Assembly (NCBI GenBank): GCA_030671645.1 | Contig: DAOVHV010000029.1 | Coordinates: forward strand, 1-8,839 | DNA: 8,839 nucleotides | Direction of reading: 5' to 3' | DNA from: a bacterium | GTDB lineage: Bacteria; Bipolaricaulota; Bipolaricaulia; UBA7950; UBA9294 | Part shown: piece by piece, positions 5,189-8,839 of the stretch | Layout of the letters: each line of letters begins with the position of its first letter | How positions within the stretch are numbered: position 1 is the stretch's first letter | Notes under the pieces: generated by a model | Told to the model about the DNA's origin: nothing | Seen by the model: the letters and a program-made list of their open reading frames with translations, nothing else | Databases searched by the model: none | Position numbers and translations under genes: made by a program

Positions 5189-7012
5189 TTAGATACTTGG
5201 GGGATTATCGCTTGTATCGGCCAGCGCGATAATGCCCCGTTGATTTTGGCCGTCGACGAATACGTCCATGCCTTCCGGAATGGTGTAGTGAGTGATGAAC
5301 TCGTCCTGGAACGCGATGGTCGTCGTCCGCAGTAGGTCTCGATTGAACTGATCCCCGTGCTCCTCGTGAAAAGGAAGGTACAGCACGCCGCTGGCCACCA
5401 TGTCGGCGTAAAAGTGAGTTCCGTAGGAAAGCTCAGGTGAGAACGTAGCCGTGGACATCTCGATGATGACGGCCGCCCCTGAGATCTCGTTGTATTGGGC
5501 AGGAACGCCAAGTTGCGGATTGCTGGATGCCCATCGTCCCGGGCCGATCAGGACGTAGGGTTCGTCGTCTTCATCCAATTGCTGGTTGATTCGTCCGATC
5601 GTACGGGCGATATCGAAGGCATGATCCCAGCGGTAGGTCTCAGGGTCGACGAATACCAGATGGCGAACGTTCTTGAGTCGTCCGTTCCCCAGCACGTTGC
5701 TGCATTCCATAATCATTCGATCCGGCGAGATCTCGGGAATGGGGATCTCCCGATGTTGGGGACGGAGGCCGAGGGGGCGAACCTGTAGCAAGAAGAAGAG
5801 AGGTGCGCCATGCAGCGAAGCTTCTTGACTCGAGAAATCAACGGCGAATTCGATGTCGATGGGATACTCAAGCAGTTCTTCCAGAGACGAGAGTGTCTCC
5901 TTGACCAACGGCGTAAACGGCATGATCGTCTGACCTTCGATCAGCCGCGTGAATGACGCCACGAATCGCTGATCCGAACTTACCATAGCAGCCGTCGATA
6001 GCGGATCGCGCAGCGTTCCGTCCTCACTGACGATGGAACAGATTGTGGTCAACAGCGGGTTAGACAGCATATTCAATTTGCGCTGGCTCAATCGGCCGGC
6101 TTTCATGTCCAATACATCCACTGTCTCTTGCGATGAGCGAATAATGGTGCGGACGTCCGAACCTTCTGGTCGCAGTCCTGGCATCTTGGGGGAGAATACG
6201 CGTGCGTACTCACGTCCGACGGCACGTGTCCCCGTGCCCACCACCAGTCGGACGATGCCGTCCTCCGGCTTGAGACGCGATGTCCAAGGGTAGTAGTTGA
6301 TGGAAAACGCGACTCCGCCCACAAGGGGATAGAACAGACCATGGCTGTACTGGCTCCCGATCATGTTTTGTACCAGGATGGCCATTTTCTCTTTCCGCCA
6401 GTCCAATCCATGACGCTTTCGATAGGCTCGGGCATTCGGGCTGAAGGTGGAAGCATAAACCCGCTTGATGGCATGGGTCAGTTTATCCAGCCGTTGCTCC
6501 ATGGTTCCGCGGTTGGGAAGGAAATCAGACAAATAAATGCCGGCGAACGAATGGTTGGTATTGTCTTCCATGACAGAAGACGATCGAACGGCCAGCGGAC
6601 GCGTTTCCCTCTCCAGAAACGGAATCAGCGCTTCGCTCCATTGTATTGGGAACGGACTGGCAATGATTCGGTTTCCTATCTCTTCTAAGGGAAGCTCTCC
6701 GGCGCAGCCGGCCAGAATCGCAGCCTCAAGGTTGTTCTCCTCCATGAAGGCGTCGAACACGTCCGTGCTAATAACGATGGAATCCGGGAAGCGAAGAAAC
6801 GGCTGGTACTGGGTGAGTTCGCCTCCCTTCTCAAGATGATCCATCACGAAAGCGAGACCGCGTGCCTTGCCTCCGATTTCGCCGGAACCGATGAGGTGAA
6901 TCTGGGCCGGCAATTCGCGATCTGTGAACCGGTATCGCCCATCCGGTGCCCGACCGAATTGGAAGAATCGGCCAACTCGCGCGCCGTCTTTCAGATGTTC
7001 GAGTTGTTGCAT
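5189..7012 (-). CDS. PEP/pyruvate-binding domain protein (PPDK_N-like, stand-alone)
   Basis: The 607-residue protein contains the ATP-grasp-like nucleotide/PEP-pyruvate-binding domain of PEP synthase and pyruvate phosphate dikinase. It shows GEIGGKARGL (44-53), AVRSSSVMEDNTNHSFAGIY (141-160, the dikinase ATP-binding signature) and IDIEFAVD plus FLLQVRPL (385-392, 407-414), which closes the ATP-binding fold. It lacks the phosphohistidine swivelling domain (no TSHxxI-type motif) and the C-terminal TIM barrel, so it cannot by itself carry out PEP synthesis. The C-terminal part has LIGPGRWASSNPQLGVP (488-504) and SYGTHFYADM (529-538), a conserved module I recall from a PPDK_N-containing family of undefined role. 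I infer a cytoplasmic ATP-dependent phosphotransfer or regulatory protein; the substrate is unknown. The ATG at 7012 is preferred over a TTG at 7054 because AAAGGTGA lies 2 nt upstream of it (AAAGG spaced 5 nt). It converges on the phosphofructokinase gene. Confidence 0.85.
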   Translation of the reverse strand: MQQLEHLKDGARVGRFFQFGRAPDGRYRFTDRELPAQIHLIGSGEIGGKARGLAFVMDHLEKGGELTQYQPFLRFPDSIVISTDVFDAFMEENNLEAAILAGCAGELPLEEIGNRIIASPFPIQWSEALIPFLERETRPLAVRSSSVMEDNTNHSFAGIYLSDFLPNRGTMEQRLDKLTHAIKRVYASTFSPNARAYRKRHGLDWRKEKMAILVQNMIGSQYSHGLFYPLVGGVAFSINYYPWTSRLKPEDGIVRLVVGTGTRAVGREYARVFSPKMPGLRPEGSDVRTIIRSSQETVDVLDMKAGRLSQRKLNMLSNPLLTTICSIVSEDGTLRDPLSTAAMVSSDQRFVASFTRLIEGQTIMPFTPLVKETLSSLEELLEYPIDIEFAVDFSSQEASLHGAPLFFLLQVRPLGLRPQHREIPIPEISPDRMIMECSNVLGNGRLKNVRHLVFVDPETYRWDHAFDIARTIGRINQQLDEDDEPYVLIGPGRWASSNPQLGVPAQYNEISGAAVIIEMSTATFSPELSYGTHFYADMVASGVLYLPFHEEHGDQFNRDLLRTTTIAFQDEFITHYTIPEGMDVFVDGQNQRGIIALADTSDNPPSI

Positions 7013-7014
7013 GA

Positions 7015-7022
7015 TCACCTTT
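7015..7022 (-). promoter_or_regulatory. ribosome binding site for the PEP/pyruvate-binding gene
   Basis: On the minus strand AAAGGTGA precedes the ATG at 7012, with AAAGG ending 5 nt before it. The alternative TTG start at 7054 lies within an inverted-repeat cluster and has no comparable site. This favours the 607-residue product. Confidence 0.7.
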
Positions 7023-7045
7023 CCCGTTCCCTGTTGCTGGACGCA

Positions 7046-7080
7046 ATCATTCAATGATGGTTGTTGCCATCATACGTCAA
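7046..7080 (-). promoter_or_regulatory. weak promoter with overlapping inverted repeats
   Basis: Reading the minus strand, TATGAT (7074-7069) is a fair -10 box, 57-62 nt upstream of the ATG at 7012, but no good -35 box sits at 16-18 nt from it. The box is overlapped by a perfect 7-bp inverted repeat, ATGATGG (7054-7060) and CCATCAT (7067-7073) with a 6-nt loop. That shares bases with a second palindrome, ATCATT-C-AATGAT (7046-7058). The alternating ATGAT/ATCAT arms could be tandem operators or two mutually exclusive hairpins in the leader. A TTGACG at 7080-7075 could be a -35 box, but the -10 candidates after it are poor. Confidence 0.35.
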
Positions 7081-7187
7081 CGAGCCCGACTGATCTGGCC
7101 TAGATTCCGCAGGTTGAGAAAGAGTAGAGCTTCCGGAAGGCAGGCATGTCATTCGAGAGTTGCTCGACCCTTGCTCGTCGACAACGG

Positions 7188-7208
7188 CGGCTGAAATCCT
7201 TTCAGCCG
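7188..7208 (-). terminator. perfect 9-bp hairpin after the oxidoreductase operon
   Basis: CGGCTGAAA (7188-7196) and TTTCAGCCG (7200-7208) form a perfect 9-bp stem with a 3-nt loop, 15 nt beyond the stop codon of the gamma-subunit gene on the minus strand. The sequence that follows on that strand (CCGTTGTCGACG) has no T-run, so it is not a classic intrinsic terminator. It may act with a termination factor or stabilise the transcript's 3' end. From here to the PEP/pyruvate-binding gene (7013-7187) I see no further gene. Confidence 0.55.
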
Positions 7209-7223
7209 AACCGACGACGAACT

Positions 7224-7763
7224 TCAGGCGGCGTTATAACCGGCTTCGAGGGCGCGCTTATTCATGTCGATGAACTTATCCTTGCCGGACTCGCGCATCG
7301 AATAAGCCATGGCGTCCTTCACAGCCTGCAATGGAACCGCGCCGGATGCCTTGATATAGGCACCCAAGGCCACCATGTTGATGGTTCGCGCGTTCCCGAC
7401 CTCTTCGCGGGCGATGTCGTTGATGTCGACATACCTTGCAGTGACATCGGATCGTTCCACTTGGCGATGGATGAGGGAGCGGTTGACCACGATGTTGCCG
7501 CCGCCGGCAACCAGCTTCTCGAACTTGTCGAGCGAGGGCAGATTCATAGCGATCAACGCCGTCGATTCATCGACAACGGGAGAACCGACGGTTTCGTCCG
7601 ACAAGATGACCGTGCAGTTGGCGGTGCCTCCGCGCATTTCAGGGCCATAGGAAGGAAGCCAAGTCACCTCCAGTCCGTGATCCATGCCTGCTTGTGCCAG
7701 GATCTTCCCGGCGAGAATGACGCCTTGACCGCCGAAGCCTGCGATGATGACTGATCGCTCCAT
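7224..7763 (-). CDS. korC: 2-oxoacid:ferredoxin oxidoreductase subunit gamma
   Basis: This is the small gamma subunit of a multi-subunit 2-oxoacid:ferredoxin oxidoreductase (KorABC/VorABC type), which works with the alpha and beta subunits encoded upstream in oxidative decarboxylation of a 2-oxoacid to acyl-CoA with ferredoxin reduction, or the reverse. The 179-residue protein shows the family signature GFGGQGVILAGKIL (9-22) and SYGPEMRGGTANC (38-50), then VGNARTINMVALGAYIK (122-138). The length is usual for the family (about 180). The ATG at 7763 is chosen because it follows the beta-subunit stop (7765-7767) by one nucleotide and has AGGGGG (7773-7768) upstream; a TTG at 7778 would start inside the beta gene. 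It is the last gene of the operon and is followed by a strong hairpin. The substrate (2-oxoglutarate, branched-chain 2-oxoacid or other) cannot be decided, so the symbol marks the family only. Confidence 0.9.
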   Translation of the reverse strand: MERSVIIAGFGGQGVILAGKILAQAGMDHGLEVTWLPSYGPEMRGGTANCTVILSDETVGSPVVDESTALIAMNLPSLDKFEKLVAGGGNIVVNRSLIHRQVERSDVTARYVDINDIAREEVGNARTINMVALGAYIKASGAVPLQAVKDAMAYSMRESGKDKFIDMNKRALEAGYNAA

Positions 7764-7764
7764 G

Positions 7765-8523
7765 CTACCCCCTATCAATCAGGTCGCCCAGCGGGAAGAC
7801 CTTGGTGACTGTTTCTGCGACGTGCGTGTTCGATTGCACCGGCGACATGCGCCAATTGGTGGGACAGGTCGCAAGAATTTCGACCAATGAGTATCCCTTG
7901 CCCTCGACCTGATATTGGAATGCCTTTTTGACGGCCTGGGTCGTCTTCATGATGTGCTTGGTATCGAATAGGGCCTGTCGGGTCACATAGGCGGGAGCGT
8001 CGAGTTGGGCGATCATTTCCGAAAAACGAATCGGATAACCGCACAGACTGGCATCCCGTCCCTCGGGCGTCGTGGCCGTCTTTTGATCGATCAGCGTGGT
8101 CGGCGCCATTTCTCCGCCCGTCATGCCGTAAATCTGATTGTTGACGAAGATCACGGTGATATCCTCACCGCGGTTGGCAGCATGAATCGACTCGGCCGTT
8201 CCGATGCTGGCGAAGTCGCCGTCTCCTTGGTACGAGAACACGATGAGATCGGGCCTGGCTCGCTTGATCCCGGTTGCGACGGCACTAGCGCGGCCGTGCG
8301 CGGCTTGCTGAGAATCGGCCTTGTACCACAAATAGGCGAACACCGAACACCCAACCGGTGCGATGCCCACGGTGCGATCGGCAATGTCGAGTTCATCCAT
8401 CGCGTTCCCGATGATGCGGGTGATGATGCCGTGATGACAGCCTGGACAATAGGTGAATCTTGCATCCGTCAAGCTCTTGGGGCGTTCGAATACCTTGACC
8501 ATGTTTTTCAGGTTAGCGGACAT
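7765..8523 (-). CDS. korB: 2-oxoacid:ferredoxin oxidoreductase subunit beta (TPP-binding)
   Basis: This subunit binds thiamine pyrophosphate, where the 2-oxoacid is decarboxylated and acylated to CoA. In the 252-residue protein, YCPGCHHGIITRII (25-38) is the N-terminal Cys/His-rich segment, and APVGCSVFAYLW follows at about 55-66. The TPP/Mg motif is GDGDFASIG (about 99-107), completed by NNQIYGMTGGEMAPTT. Near the C-terminus, ATCPTNWRMSP is the family's conserved motif. Length matches the about 250-290 residue beta subunits of the four-domain KOR/VOR class. The ATG at 8523 is preceded by AGGTGA about 7 nt upstream on the minus strand and overlaps the end of the alpha gene by 11 nt, so translation is coupled. 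CPGCHH is a CxxC pair, as in related beta subunits, but I do not see enough cysteines to claim its own 4Fe-4S cluster. Substrate specificity is undecided. Confidence 0.93.
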   Translation of the reverse strand: MSANLKNMVKVFERPKSLTDARFTYCPGCHHGIITRIIGNAMDELDIADRTVGIAPVGCSVFAYLWYKADSQQAAHGRASAVATGIKRARPDLIVFSYQGDGDFASIGTAESIHAANRGEDITVIFVNNQIYGMTGGEMAPTTLIDQKTATTPEGRDASLCGYPIRFSEMIAQLDAPAYVTRQALFDTKHIMKTTQAVKKAFQYQVEGKGYSLVEILATCPTNWRMSPVQSNTHVAETVTKVFPLGDLIDRG

Positions 8524-8839
8524 GCTTCTTCACCTCGTTCAGGATCGATCGCGGCGTGGGGACAATACCGCCCATTTCTCCGAAGAACGGCGTTTTCGCA
8601 CGTTCGGCGACAGCCAAGCGGACGTCTTCCCACATCTGTCCGGCACTCATCTCAACAGACAACACCGTGTGTACGCGCTCGGACAATGCCTTAAGTGGCT
8701 CGTAGGGAAACGGCCACAGCGTGATCGGTCGAAACAGGCCGAGCTTGATGCCTTCGGCGCGAGCCATTCTCACCACCGATTTGCAGATACGGGCGATGGT
8801 GCCATGGGCCGCGATCACGATATCGGCGTCTTCGGTATC
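8513..8839 (-). CDS. korA: 2-oxoacid:ferredoxin oxidoreductase subunit alpha, 5'-truncated
   Basis: Only the C-terminal 108 residues are in the window; the frame is open to the right edge, and the GTG at 8818 is internal to the conserved ADIVIAAHGTIARI segment. The visible part is the transketolase C-terminal-like domain: AHGTIARICKSVV, then GIKLGLFRPITLWPFP, SVEMSAGQMWEDVRLAV and FFGEMGGIVPTP. The LFRPITLWPFP block is typical of alpha subunits of 2-oxoglutarate and 2-oxoisovalerate ferredoxin oxidoreductases. The gene ends 11 nt inside the beta gene. A full alpha subunit of this class is about 350-380 residues, so roughly 250 residues lie beyond 8839. A small ferredoxin-like delta subunit is often encoded upstream of alpha in such operons, but that region is outside the window. 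Confidence 0.9.
   Translation of the reverse strand, partial: DTEDADIVIAAHGTIARICKSVVRMARAEGIKLGLFRPITLWPFPYEPLKALSERVHTVLSVEMSAGQMWEDVRLAVAERAKTPFFGEMGGIVPTPRSILNEVKKHVR

Noticed and set aside
7055..7187. Small gene or RNA between the PEP/pyruvate-binding and gamma-subunit genes
   Set aside because: I see no start with a ribosome binding site, no tRNA-like fold and no riboswitch motif; only short inverted repeats and the hairpin at 7188-7208.
7146..7754. 202-residue open frame on the plus strand
   Set aside because: It covers the gamma-subunit gene antisense and has no family resemblance; the minus-strand protein carries strong motifs.

Overview
This window comes from a bacterial chromosome that is moderately GC-rich by eye. 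It holds central-carbon and fatty-acid genes and no ribosomal, tRNA, phage or insertion-sequence material. The gene set is a separate AccA/AccD carboxyltransferase, a class II aldolase, a phosphofructokinase with a pyrophosphate-type signature, a 2-oxoacid:ferredoxin oxidoreductase and a hydrogenase-maturation-protease relic. It suggests an anaerobe, or an organism with anaerobic ancestry, that uses ferredoxin and probably hydrogenases. I cannot assign a phylum from sequence alone.

Left part, plus strand (2-2786). The 3' part of a DUF502 membrane-protein gene is followed 13 nt later by accD. accD overlaps accA by 4 nt (ATGA), and accA overlaps by another ATGA a gene for a HycI-like hydrogenase maturation protease. 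This looks like one translationally coupled operon. The last gene is split by an apparent one-base deletion near 2451 and also carries Tyr where the family has a metal-binding His.

Middle, plus strand (2787-4999). A 180-nt intergenic region holds inverted repeats and a good sigma70-like promoter (TTGAGA, 17 nt, TATAAG). It leads into a two-gene unit of class II fructose-bisphosphate aldolase and phosphofructokinase, which overlap by 4 nt (GTGA). The kinase has Asp at the position that marks PPi enzymes, but Gln where either Gly (ATP type) or Lys (PPi type) is expected.

Convergence zone (4989-5188). Between the converging phosphofructokinase and PEP/pyruvate-binding genes lies a tandem array of eight 25-26 bp units, each starting TGTTCGAA. 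The first unit forms the end of the phosphofructokinase reading frame. Two unit types occur with fully linked variants, so the array has a higher-order (about 51-52 bp) structure. This is the least explained feature of the window.

Right part, minus strand (5189-8839). A stand-alone PEP/pyruvate-binding (PPDK_N-like ATP-grasp) protein has its own short regulatory region with overlapping inverted repeats. Upstream of it, an operon reading leftward encodes the alpha (partial), beta and gamma subunits of a 2-oxoacid:ferredoxin oxidoreductase, followed by a perfect 9-bp hairpin. Together the genes cover interconversion of fructose phosphates and triose phosphates, pyruvate/PEP-type chemistry, ferredoxin-linked oxidation or synthesis of 2-oxoacids, and malonyl-CoA formation.
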